A stretch of DNA of 64,000 bases. Source: Nereocystis luetkeana (lineage: Eukaryota; Sar; Phaeophyceae; Laminariales; Laminariaceae). The notes beneath the pieces are model-generated. The model was given only the letters and a program-made list of their open reading frames with translations, did not search any database and was not told the DNA's origin. Both the position numbers and the translations under genes were made by a program. Every line of letters starts with the position of its first letter. The stretch's first letter is position 1. Of this stretch, positions 46,792 through 59,400 are shown one piece after another. Where the stretch lies: the NCBI GenBank assembly GCA_031213475.1, contig JARUPZ010000011.1:7191622-7255621 (forward strand), written 5' to 3'.

Positions 46792-47009
46792 TGTTAGGAG
46801 TGCTCGCAACGAAGCACCAGCAATTTCATACTTGTGTTTATTTCAGAACGACGTCAGACTGCAGTAGTACTGCCACGAGAACCAGAAACTCGAACACTCC
46901 ACGCTCCCGAAGTTCCACAAATCAGGGACACGGCTAGATACGGAGTCCGTGCCTTATGCGTGCGAATGTTGGGTGGGGGGTGAAGGAGTGTGATCCGACG
47001 TCGACTATC

Positions 47010-47265
47010 CGGCACAATCGATGCTGGGTCCGCCTAATTTAAGTTGGTGGACATGCATTAGGACACTACATACATAAATACGCACAATCGACGTTGGATC
47101 GGCCAACTGTATTGCTTCAATGTTTTGTAACGATCATTAGCACATTATTCGCTGCCGCAGGCATGTTGTAGTGTCATTAAGGTGTAAAACAAAAGTCATC
47201 CCCGTATATTGGCACGATATTCGCTGCCGCAGGCATGTTTTAGTGTCAAACGTGTAAAATTGGCC
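47010..47265. repeat. tandem repeat, ~71-bp period
   Basis: CACAATCGATGCTGG (47012) and CACAATCGACGTTGG (47083) are 71 bp apart. CGCTGCCGCAGGCATGTTGT (near 47150) and its partner near 47221 are also 71 bp apart. At least three worn units precede the recombinase fossil. Confidence 0.6.
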
Positions 47266-47329
47266 ATGACAACAGAGGAAAAGATATGGCACAAATCATG
47301 GAGCAAGGGTTGCAATTAAAAAAAATGTC

Positions 47330-48091
47330 TTGAAGTTGTGTTGGGGAGTGATGGCTCACATTCACTCGCCATTTTCGTTCCCGAAACCTCGTGAGCAGAG
47401 GTGGTCGCTGGCGGAGCGTATCTCTCCGACGAGAGACATTGCCCTGTATGCGCAGGGCTTTTTCTCGATGCGTGGCGGATACGACCTCTCCTTTACCCTG
47501 GGGTCGCAAATTCGGAAGCTCCCAGAGTCTAGGGCCTTGCTCTTTAATTTTCGGTTTGGCAAGAATGCCCGGGCTTCTAGCGAGGCGGCTGTGGTGTTGG
47601 CATACAGGAACTGCCCGGAGACGTGCGCGTGCCGGGGGGTTACGGCGTACATATCCGCCGGGCAGGATTGGGTGGGATTTTACTGCCGGGCATACTTTCC
47701 CCGTGGCTACGACGGAGGGTGGCCGGGGTTCTCGTCCCCCCTCCGAATCCCGAATGACCGCTTCCTTGCAAGTCCATTTGTGGAAGGCAGGCCTGCCGAA
47801 CCGTGTCACGATGCACTCCTTTCGAGTGGGAAGCTCCCTCACCAGATCCCTGTGGCCGGGACGGTGGTGGACGAGATCTTGGAGATGGGTAGTTGGAAGA
47901 CGGAGGCAGTAGTAGCAAAGTACTACATCGGCGCTACTTCTGGTGGCCGGGTCCGGGGTGGCAAGAGAACATGCGGCCAGAGCTACGCGGACGCTAACCA
48001 ACCGGCTTCCTCTGTCGCCCGAGTTCGAGAAAGATTTTCGCAGCCTGTGCGAGACAGGGTTGAGACAAGAAGAGTAAGGAAGTTTGGGTAA
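47330..48091 (+). pseudogene. tyrosine-recombinase fossil of a mobile element
   Basis: C-terminal part of a tyrosine recombinase: an HxxR-type HSFRVG motif and the closing Trp...Tyr part (GSWKTEAVVAKYYIG) are visible. The element is broken; about one break is evident in this part. It could derive from a Crypton or a DIRS-type element; no reverse transcriptase or terminal repeat was found to decide. It looks fairly young because the rest of the frame is long and open. Confidence 0.6.
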
Positions 48092-49550
48092 GGCAAGTAC
48101 GTATCCGACCAGTAGTCCACCAAGAGCACAAAACAAAATACTATCCAACGACGCAACGAAGTATGGACGAGGCAACGGGTCGGCGCAGGAGGCCTCATCC
48201 AAAAACCCAATACTTATCAAATGATCCCGGACATCGAGACAGAATGGTACAGGAATTGCAGGCCGATAAAATCTCGCCACACACGATTTATCGATGCTAA
48301 ATAAATGATAAATACATACTGGTACCAGGGTACAATAAGTCCAAACACACCGTGGTGCCGACGCCGCTGAAACTTGATGATGTGAACACGTCTTGAAGTA
48401 AGTGTGGTGAATCGATCGATGCATCTCAGCCATCGCCTGTTTCGCTTTCTTCTGTCGAGAGGTATCCCGCGCACAAGATCTCCGCGCACAGTTAACTTCA
48501 TACGATGAGTGACTCCAATTTTATTGTTTTGGCACCCAATTGTGCGAGTCTAGACCTGAAAATTGGCTCGTTTTGAAGCGTGTTTGCCCAGGCATTCAAG
48601 CCGGTTCCTTTTGAATTCGTTCATTTTTCGTGTATATTTCGTCCAAAATACGCGTAAAGGCTAAATGTTCATCGCAACCGTATTACAACCCCCTCACCAA
48701 CTATCTCGGTTGTTGAAGGTGCCCGCGTGACGAGCATTTGTGTTGTACGATTAGTTGCCCCCACACAAAATGTCAAGCCGAAATTGGCGGATTTGAACCC
48801 CGAAAACGCCTAGAGTGCAAAAATATTCATAACAATAGTCGACGTGGGTGTTCCGCCCTAGGCTGGACCAGCTCGTAAGAAGTGTGGTATTCAGCGTTCC
48901 CCCGGTGATAAAATGACGATCACCGGGTGTGCTCATGTCGGGGGGGGTGTTATCTAAGGAGGAGTGCCCCCTTTCCTTTCCGTGTTACAAGGTGAGGGTG
49001 GTGGTGAGGGTAGTGGTGGTGGTGGTGGTGGTATATACCCACGCTACGCACTCTCCGCACACCCTTTTATCTGTTTTATTTCATAACATACTGCTACCAA
49101 ATCGAATCAAACCTAAAAACTACCCTGCCTTGTATATTATACTACCAGGTACAGTATATATATTCACAGTAATATAGTACGTACGTATATACAGCGCTAC
49201 AGGCATGTATAGTAAGTAACTGATGTATGTCCCAGGCATATAATATGCTATTATCCTGGAGTTGCACATACATACTCGTACTACAGCTCTGTCCGTGAAA
49301 TTGCTAAACATGTATGGTCGGGGATGATACCTTGTACGAAGAATCAAGGATCAAGGTCCGCTTGATTATTTATATCGTGCACAACTTTTACCAGGGTGTT
49401 TAACACCTGCCACGTACCGTCCGGAAGAAACATAAGGACTGCTTGGTTTTCGCACGGTGCCTGAAGTCCTGGGAAAAGATACCCGCGGGTACAGTATCAA
49501 AAATTGAAAACGCGCGAACGGTTCGCCACGCAGTTTTTATAAATTAATTA
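48092..49550. other. no gene recognised
   Basis: Contains a GGT-repeat at 48991-49033 and an AT-rich part with TACGTACGTA words around 49150-49300. Open frames on the minus strand at 48217-48501 and 49120-49347 have no motif. Confidence 0.35.
48991..49033. repeat. (GGT)n microsatellite
   Basis: Run of GGT triplets with two GAG interruptions. Confidence 0.85.
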
Positions 49551-49556
49551 TGAAAT

Positions 49557-49942
49557 ACGTCAGCTGTGAGTGCGACTGATTAAATAGCAGTAGTATAGTT
49601 GATACTCAACTTTGCAAGCTAGCTGCGTAATACGTCTGGTCTACGATATCCCATTGTTTACTGAATTTACATATTGTATGATAAGCCGTTCGCGCGTAAG
49701 CATTTCCTTGTCAAGGATATATGCCAGTGACTCCCTGGATGTTATACCCGGGTCAACAGGACAATTTACATAATAATATAATCATTCTGCGCACTGATAC
49801 TATGTACCTGAACCCGGATAAGGGAGGGTAATATGACTTCGCGACATGTTGAAATATTTTCATTTTACAAATAATATTGATTACACCGCAGTTTGCAGAG
49901 TTGGTTGCGTATCGATCGATCGGTTGAACTCACAGCTGACGT
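49557..49942. mobile_element. foldback element upstream of gene 4
   Basis: The left arm starts ACGTCAGCTGTGAGTGCGAC and the right arm ends with the inverse (GAACTCACAGCTGACGT). Weaker inverted similarity continues for about 80 bp (GATACTCAAC, TGCAAGC). Left-arm sequence also stands alone upstream of gene 3 and of the relic exon 1, so part of it may instead be shared promoter. Confidence 0.42.
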
Positions 49943-50227
49943 GCTTTTTTTGTGTTTTTTCAGTTTTATATTAAATCAGAAGGCATTTATTTGTCGCAAA
50001 AAGTAACGTCATTTTTATGACACCGGGTACCCGCTGGTACATACACCTGGTACCTCCTGGTACTTGGTATATACCGGTCTGTTTTTGTTGTGCGTGACTG
50101 CTGCGCATGTTTGTTTCACTGCCGTCACGAGTCACGAGTCGTATCCCTAATCACGAGCGAGTGTCGTGTCGAGGCTCAGCGTTCAGAGGTCTCGCATGGC
50201 ACCCGCCCGGGCTATACCAATATCCCG

Positions 50228-50471
50228 ATGAATGCGGTCTCGGTAACTCTGGTTGCAACGGCTCTCCTTTCCACGGGCATGTGGGCAAGACTGCTGTGGC
50301 AAATATGGATCCTGAGACACGCGTTCAAGATAGCTGCGAGGGCACCGGTCCTTGTCGGGGTCTGTGGGTGGTCGACGCTCGTCATGCTGTCAGCCCTGTT
50401 CCTGCATTGGATCCTGATGGTGGACGGCAAGGGGCTACCCTGCTTCGTCATGCTTTTTGCGTCGTACCTAT
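50228..50471 (+). CDS. gene 4 exon 1 (helices 1-2)
   Basis: 244 nt from ATG to donor GTGAGT. It encodes MNAVSVTLVATALLSTGMW, LRHAFKIAARAPVLVGVCG and GKGLPCFVM. The open frame extends upstream without a better-placed Met conserved in the copies. Confidence 0.8.
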
Positions 50472-53400
50472 GTGAGTGCACCTGCCGTACTTCGCTCGCT
50501 CCTGTTTGTTGTGTTCCGGATGCGAGGCGTGCGTGCGCGTGTTTCTTTGGGCACATGAGAGCTCTCGGTTCACACTTCTATGTTGATCGTGCGAGTTTGA
50601 GAAGTTGAGTCTTTGTGTTTTTTTCCCCTTGTACGACATTGTTGCCATTTATTTGTTCTAATGCCTATTATTGTTGAAACTACAGTAGTACGTGCAACTA
50701 CAGTAACTGGTGGAATACCTGGGGTATGCTGCTGTAACTACAGCAGCAGCACGTACAGCAGTAGTAGTACGGCCAATGTTTCTGCCGTTTCGGAGGGAAA
50801 ACTCGCCGTCAGAACACGCCCACCATACGCACTGTATCTCGACTGCCTTCCGTATCCCAAAATTCAAATATCACGCGAGTCCTACATACTGCTGTCCGTA
50901 AGGAACACAACAGTTTCGACGACTGAGCATCGGAAACCGCCGTTCACCGCCGACACGTAAATACCAGCAGTTACAGATGATACAGATGCAATAATACGTT
51001 TTTTTCCCGTGCTGAGCTTCTCGTCCCCACGTGATTCGTGCATGAATGGGGTTTTCAGCAGCACGACGATCGAGCACTACTAAGAAGCGAGTATCCGGCG
51101 TATTGGCTGTTGGGACTGTCACGTAGCGAACAGCGGCTTGTTGATCCACGTCTCCACGATGCGTTAGTATTAATTGTGTTCGCCTTCGATTGTACCTGGT
51201 ATATATACAGCATGTCACTCGCAACCATTATCAGAAAGAAAAAGAACACCTCCTACTTTACTACTGCTGTTGTAGCGAAACCAAGAAGGGAACCTATGCG
51301 CAAAGTCTCTTACGTGCCGACGAGCACAGCAGTCCTTGCGATCTACCCCACTGGATGTTCTTCCTCCGTTCTACTATTAACAGTTACCATCCCGACAAAA
51401 ACTCCAGTCGTGGTTACGTGCTTCTACGCAATACAGGCACGTGTGGTGCTACAAGTACGTACTTATCGACACTTCGAACAGGAATTACGGCAGTAGATAC
51501 GCGGTATATTGACTTTGACATAAACAGGCTACCAAGCTAACAAGCAATAATACTCTATGAGAGTAGTACCCCGTACGTATAAAGTATACCCAAAAAATTA
51601 TACTCCGGAGTACAGATATTAATAGACCATCTATAATAATTGTATGGTATGCTGATCCTTTAAAAAAAAAACAATGCTTCTGAGCATGGACTACTACCGT
51701 ACGCACGCTGTAGTACTACTGCAGTCGCTATCGCACGTTGGCAGCTATTGTGGCGATTTTCACAACACTTCCCCTCAATGCAAGCCGGGCCCGTCGAAGT
51801 TGTTCAATGTCGCAAATAAATGCCGTCGCTGCTTGCAAGTCCACCGTGTGGCTCCCTCCTGTTAATATTAACAATTATACCCCTGATAGTGTGTGCGGTG
51901 AAATGACACCACACTTCCAAACCGTCTGGTGTGTGCAGTTCCGCCAAACAGAAATATTGCGTGTTCTCGGGTGGTCCTGATCTCCCTTCTCGCCGTTTAT
52001 CATCCCTTGCATGTAGGGATTGCGGCCTGCGTGATGCCATACTGCTTCCGCGCTATTCGACTCGTGGTTGCCTACAATACGCAATATCGGCTGAAATATG
52101 CGCAGCTCGTCAAGGGGAGAAACATCGCGAAGATATCGCTGGTGATTGGGACCGGAGTTACCATTATGGCGTTGCTCGTCCTGCACAACATGCCGGAACG
52201 CTACTCCAGGTGGCAACGCGTAGATCGTGTGTGAATAGAATTATGCTCAAAAGCCTTTCCCGTTGTTACCCGAGCGTGAATACGGGGGCAATCGTATTTG
52301 ACCATGCCTCCCTAATAATCCGCGCCTGTGACCCATACTTGCGGAATCCAAGCTATATGTCGCGGCCCGTCGAACAAATATCTGTTGTGCGCCGACTGAC
52401 CCATCTGCGCTCTGCTGGGTTTGCGGAGGGCAGGGACAAGTACGGATGCTTCTTCTTCAACGAGAGGCGGGCGGTTGAGCTCACAGTCCTTTTAGGTGTC
52501 GGACCTACCGTCATCTCCATGTTCAAGCTGATCAAAGTGCGTGACGTTTTTGGCATTGGCCCGGAGATCGTTCACGTGATCATACCCATGCTGATCGGGG
52601 GAGGTACGTCGTGTTCGAGCGCTCAAAGGCAAAGGTGGCAATGTGTATGCACCGTTAACGATGTAAAACGGCGTGCATCAAACGGACTCCATTATTCACG
52701 TCGGATGGTTAGGGTTGACGTTGAACCGATACCCACAAGAAGAGCATACAAATATACGCGTAAAGTTCCAAACTGCCTCAAACGGGCTACCTGGGTACAC
52801 GTTTAGTCATCAAAAACTTTACGCACGCCAACCCCATTGTGGTAGACTTCACGCTCCCAAGTTGGTTTTTTCTAGCTTGTTGTGAAGAGTGGCATGTGGA
52901 CACGTCAAGTTTATATAACTACCGACAGCCATTGTTGGTGGTCACCATGTTGAACCCACCTACCGAGCGGACATAGCGATGAATTCCTTTGCTTTCCCAC
53001 CGCTCTGTTCGCACTTGGCTCGTTCGCTCAAAGTGTTCACAGCGATAGTCCAGGAGTTGCTGAACGCAAACGTTCTTGAGGCCTCGCGCGCAGTCCATTT
53101 ATCTCTGGAATTGGTGATATTCGTCTGCCTCTCCAACCTGCTATTTTGGAGGTGAACGATGAAACGTTTAGTTGTTGAGGTGAAGCTGTCGTTCGTCCAG
53201 TTCCAGTTCGTACCGTACGAACCGTGTATGTGATAGGATAAAAATGCCCGATTCGTTGCCGCATGCTATATCGAACAAGGACTCATGTGGATAAAATGCC
53301 TCCAGAAAATTATCGATGCGTCGAAGCATTGCTCAGTTCACCTGTTCGCTGAAGAATGCGCGCAACGCACTAAAGACCGGTAGAAAAATGTTTGTGCTAC

Positions 53401-56400
53401 TTTTGGTGGCAGACATTAGTAGCATGTTTTTGCGTAAAACATGACATGTGTGGAACATTCACACCTTTCGATCAGCGCATGCACCCGAGAAAATCCTCGA
53501 GCGTAACTCGCACTTACCGTTCGCTCTAATCCTCCCCCCGCTGGCGTGCCTACTGCAGTTACGTACCCAAAGTCTTACGTTGCCCTAGCCACGAGCCACG
53601 CGAGGAGGAGGGTTCACAGAGTACATGTGAAAGTATTTCGGGGGCCTGCCACAACTTTCCTTACAACTGATCGCTCGAGGTGTTGGCGCGTGTAATCTAA
53701 ACCAACTGTCTCTCGTCGGCACCGTTTCCATGCAAAACTTGCTCCTACCCAGTTCGGCACCATGCTATGCCGGCTACCCTCGCAGCTGAATTTTCTATTG
53801 TTACGACAGTCCATGAGACAATGCCAGTGGTATCTAGACGATGTGACCGCAGTGTTTTCATAACCCCGCACAACCATTAACGCTGTCAGTCAAGGACCTA
53901 AACCTCCATTGTTCAGAGATGTCTCGAGATATCAGTGTGCGTCACACTTTCGTCCTGCACAAGGCTCCAGCTCCACGTTGTCCATGGTTGATCTTGTACT
54001 TGACGATACCTCCACGTACCCGTCCCGGGGTTCCTCGGCGCAAGCAATCCTCGCCGACCATGGAAACATGCAGATCCGACAATTAAGTATGTTTCATTTT
54101 TCGACCACAGTTTATACGAATTTGGCGCGAGAAATATGGTTGTTTCAACAGAGAATGGCTCCCTCGAGGTAGTTTCACGCTGGGGGCCACTTGTCCCTTC
54201 CTCGCTCCCTTTCGTGCGAGCGATGCGAGCATATGAAACCGTCTCCCCCCCCAAACCCCGGAACACTTGAGAATGGTCCACGGTCGTCCCGACGGGGCCC
54301 CCCTACCGACGGCCATCTTCGCCGTGAACGTCTCCGGTATTTCTTCGCGTCCGGGGACTGGGAAATCGAAAACGCAGACATATATCATCCTCCCTCGGGC
54401 CGTTTTCCCTCGCGCGTATTGCCGACGAGCGATGCAGTGTCCTGGTCCCAGTCGCTGATTTCTACGGTTGGTGCCGCTCCGGGAAGAGGCATGTGGTGCC
54501 CCTGGAGGGGCTGATATCTCCACCTGGTGGTGAAATCGAGGGAGCCGTCGACTACGCTCAGGAGGGCGGCGAGGTCGCGGAAATATTCGGAGATTTCTGC
54601 AGGAAAAGCTTGTGCATGGAGAGCTGGGATTTCATCGTGGACGCCGTGGCATATAAGGTATACGATTTATATTTCCAGCAAACCAACTACGCGACACAGA
54701 TGCTCACCACTTAACGACAAGAAAAATGAAGTTTCAAGTACAGAAAGGCGGCACCCAAACGACGACTCTCCCTCCATAAGCCGTGGCCCAATGGGGGGTC
54801 TTTAGTGTTGGCAACAGCATGGCATGACAGCGTCGATCATGGCCGTTGGTCATAGTCGCACCCATGTCTGATAGGTCTGCTTGTTGTGTGGATCAGTGTG
54901 GTTTGTGTAGCTACCCATCATCTACGGAGACTGCGTCGGGAATTATGCTCCTGCGGACATGATAGGTATTTATATCTGGACACCTTTAGAGGGTCCCACG
55001 GGAAGGGGATGAAAGGCCCCCTTCCTCGCACCATATTTGAAGGACGATGTCGTTGGTAGCGGGCGAAAACCTTCCCGTCCATGTCGACTTCCCCAGACGT
55101 GCCCAAATAAAATGATGTTGTTCTAATGAGGTCGTAGGAGTCTTGTCAGGACACGGTAAGGGATTTGTTTCCGACGGTGATTTTCTTTGCGGCTTCGGCT
55201 ATCGACGGCCACTACCCCGACCCGGAACTCTAACTCTAACCCTAGCCGTAAAAACAGAGGTCTGCTTGGTTGGAGTGCCAGCGGGCCGTTGTGCTTGGAA
55301 TGGCTATATTTGCTGTGCGTGCACATCCAAGGAAGTGCGCCTCGAAGGGCAGATCTACGAAAGCGCTATAATTGACATTGGACTAATTTTATCCCTCGCC
55401 CGATGACGAGCTCGGGCTTCATATCATCCAACCGTGCCCGGTGCACGAATTGACCCATTGCTCCCAATGGGTCACTCGTGGATCGGGTGATGTTGGATGA
55501 TCCACATGAATTTTTGTATGCCATCGGAGGAACATATTTATCGCCGCAAACTCCGTAGATTCATTGCGGCTACACAAATCACATCGATCTGCACAACAAT
55601 CAGACTATATCCCACATGGGTACGACTATGACCAACGGCAATGTCCGACAACCTCCCTAGTTGAGCCACGCTGTCATGATAACAGTGTCTACCAGGTATG
55701 CCGTACCATACTGCTGTAGATCCACACTCATCAAACTCTTGAATCCTCGTGTTGTGCCAGTACAAGTAGTAGTACTACTCCAAACACAGAATATTGCAAG
55801 GCTAGGTTCTGTAGGGTACCTACAGAACCATACCCAGGGTATTACCCGGGAAATACCCTACATGAAACTTCTGTAAGTTCTGTAAGACATTTTTACCCGT
55901 ACCCAGAACTTCTGTTTGTTCTGTACGACCTTCATACCCGTACCCGGAACTTCTGTAAGCTCTGTACGCCCCGTTTCAAAATACCCGGGGTGCCGGTACA
56001 ACGTTTTTGTACCTGCCCGGAACTTCTGTGGGTTTTGTGAGGGTTTTGTACCCGTACCCGGAACTTCTGTAAGTTCTGCAAGATATCCATACCCGTACCC
56101 GGAATTTCTGAAAGTTCTGTAAGACCATCGGCACAATACCCGGGGTAAGGGTATACCCTCGGCACAATACCCGCGGTGCCGGTACAGATTAGGATGACGT
56201 TGAGGAGCGACGATGTCGGGAGAAAAGACTTTCAACCCTTGACAGACAGCAACGTTGTCTCGACATGCTGTGACTGACACCAAACTACTAGGTTTTAGTG
56301 TGGAACACTTCGGCCCTACACCCTTGACAGCGCATGTTTCGTCTCGCTTGACATGTCTCCCGACATCTTTATTGAGGAGTGATGTCATGCATTCTGACGG

Positions 56401-59400
56401 TATGTCTCATCAGTGACACACACCAAAAAACAAATGCCGAAATTACATTGTACCACCCACCTCGCTCACAACCACTCAAAAACCGAGCGCATCAACACAC
56501 ACATCCGGGCAACTGCACCTAGCTGTGATTTGTGTACCCGGGGAGAGGGAATGTGAACGCTGCAGATTCTCGAGGATGTCCGTCAGACAGGGGTGGCGGT
56601 AGTTCACCTATGACCGCGGAAGTCGTTCCCATGAAGTTGGAACGGTCCTTGCCGTGAAAATCGTGAAAGACAGCTATAACAGAAATGAGCTACAATGGTA
56701 TATGCATGGTATATACGCGCTATTACCGGTATAGTGTGTCGTGTTTGCAGTACACCAATCGCAGTATTTCGAAACTCATTTTATGTATTTGTTTGACCAG
56801 TAATTTCGTTGTTTTTCGCCCCCTTGAGGTGTGTATTTACCAGGCTATTACCCGGAACTTCTGTAAGTTCTGTATGCCCGAGCCACAATCGAAACTTCTG
56901 TGAGTTCAGTACGCCCGGGCCACAATTGGAGCATCTGTAAGTTCTGTACGCCCGGGCCACAATCGGAACTTTTGTGAGTTCTGTACGCCCGTTCCACAAT
57001 GAATGCCGGGAACTTCTGTGAATTATGTACGCCCGTGTCACAGAACCCGGAACTTCTGTGAGTTATGTGCGACCTTCGTACCCGTACCCGGAACTTCTGT
57101 AAGTTCTTTGCGATCGAGCCACAATACCCGGGGTACCGGTACACCATTTTTATACCTGCCTGGAACTTCTGTGAGTTCTGTACGCCCGTGCCACAATACC
57201 CGGAAGTTATGTGAGTTCTGTAAGAGTTTTATACCCGTACCCGGAACTTCTGTGAGTTATGTGCGACCTCCATACCCGTACCCAGAACTTCCGTTAGTTC
57301 TGTACGCCCGCTTTCACAATACCCGGGGCACCGGTACGACGTTTTTATACCTGACCGGAACTTCTGTGAGTTATGTACGCCCGGGCCACAATACCCAGAA
57401 CTTCTGTGAGTTCTGTGTCGGTTTCATACCCTAACCCGGAACTTCTGTAAGTTCTGTGAGACACCCATACCCTAACCCTAACTCCACAAACCCTACAGAA
57501 CCTAACCTTGAAGTAGTGCTTCGGGAGAGGAAGGGGGGGGGGGGGGGGGGGGGGGGTCGACATCATGCATGACCGTCGTCGTATGACCATAGGGGGGGTG
57601 GGGCTTACGTTTCTGCCGAAGCATCTTGAACAATTTTTTTGTTAGGAGCATTTATTTCTCCCTGCCGTGGCCGTTTAAAATCAACTAAAATGTTCGATAG
57701 CATAATCCCATTTGGTTCATATGCGCGCGAGGGTGAATGTTATTATACTGCCTTGAATGAGGCGGAAAGCCCGGTAAATACCTGGGTTCAAGTTTTGGGG
57801 TCGTATTTGTAGTACTTGGGAGGCGTATCTTAGATGGAAAACTAGGGGTTTCTCAGCGAGGCACGAGCTTGGCTTTCAGTCTCCGCGCTGGGGGAGCGAA
57901 ATTTCTCTGCAAACAAGCTGTTTTTGCTGAACGCGAATTATGTGTACGAGTACTCGCTACCTTGAAGTGAAGCAACCTGCAGATCAGAATACGTACCAGA
58001 ACCTGGTACCTAGTATACCATTTATGGGTCTGTGTTTGCTGCATATCCGGGGTATGATATGCGAAGTACGAGTGACACTCATACATATCTCCTTTTTTTT
58101 AATCATCACTTTTATTTTCCAGCTTTACTCGTAGGAGGTTTTACCCTCTGCAATTTTCTGGACAAGCCGTGGTCACAGGTGTCGTCCCTTTCCCCCCCTC
58201 GGTAGGTGCCTTCATTTTCATCGCGCATAGAGTTCAGCATTCCCACTGCTCGTCGGTTTTCGTCGCAACCCACGCTCTCGCGCTTTCCGCTAAACAATTT
58301 GCATGCGAGAAAATGTCCCTACGAGTATGCGCTCACTTACAGAGACTCGAGCCCACGAAATTGGTCTGAATAGGCACGCGGACCACCTACCAAGCCACCG
58401 GGGACGTACGAAGGGAAAAACAGTTTGCTCCCCCCCCCCCCCGCCTATTTTATATAGGTTGGGTTGGCGTCGGTTGGCAACGACATTGTAAAACACGCCG
58501 CTCACTACGTGAGCTAGACAACCAGGGTATCACTTGTTGAGATTAGATCACTTGTGCGAGGTAAACAACCCTTACTCCGTACAAGTGGGAATGATCGTAT
58601 CACGTACCAGGTAAGGCACCTAAGAGGCAGTTACATAGTACTCCCATTGCTGTCTCTGGAAATCCTTACACCGGAAATTAAATCCACTCATTGAAGCTGT
58701 CTTCCATATGCAAGTCCGCCTCACAAGCGGTTCTTAGTAGGATGCAGCTCACCCTTCATGCGACTCGCCAGACACCTCACGGCGCTTCGCGCTTGGTGCA
58801 AGCAATGTCTTCCTGGTCGGTGAAAACCCGACATGCTCCGTCCCGGCATTGTATTGATTCGAGGGCCTATGGTCATACGACTACGGCAATGCATGAAATC
58901 GAGTACATCTCTCCTATCGAGTACACCCCCCCCCCCCTCCCCCCCGCCCTCGCTCTCTAGCAATGGAATCATACAGTTGTTTTTTACAAAATTTGCTTGA
59001 ATTTGATGAGTTGGAAAATTGTGGATGTTTTTGACGTAGCTGGATTGTGTCTGGATCGTTTCTCTCAACCCCCCCCCCCCACTACTACTATGCAAGTAGT
59101 TTTGAAAAATACTTTTGATAGCATTGGCCTATATAGCACTGCACAGAGTACGCTTGCGTAGGAAGATATCGTTAGTGAGATATCATTAGATATTGGTACT
59201 ACTGCTGTAGGTGCTCCGTGAAACAGACAAATCTGAAAAATGGGAACGAAGCCTAAAATGAGAACCAAGCCGTATCTCCAGAACCATGTGGTGTATCAGA
59301 GAACCAAAATGATCCTGCGAAACCCCTTGGCCAGCCCTGTGAGAGGAGCTCGTCAGAACGGTCATGCTCCATCTCGTGCCTTCGGGTGGGCGCAAAAAGC

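Noticed and set aside
57460-57485. CCCTAACCCTAACTCC as an internal telomere repeat
   Set aside because: Only two units, and they continue the wording of the surrounding minisatellite.
55845-57485. CRISPR array
   Set aside because: Units are degenerate, spacing is irregular, the spacers are themselves repeat words, and the context is eukaryotic.
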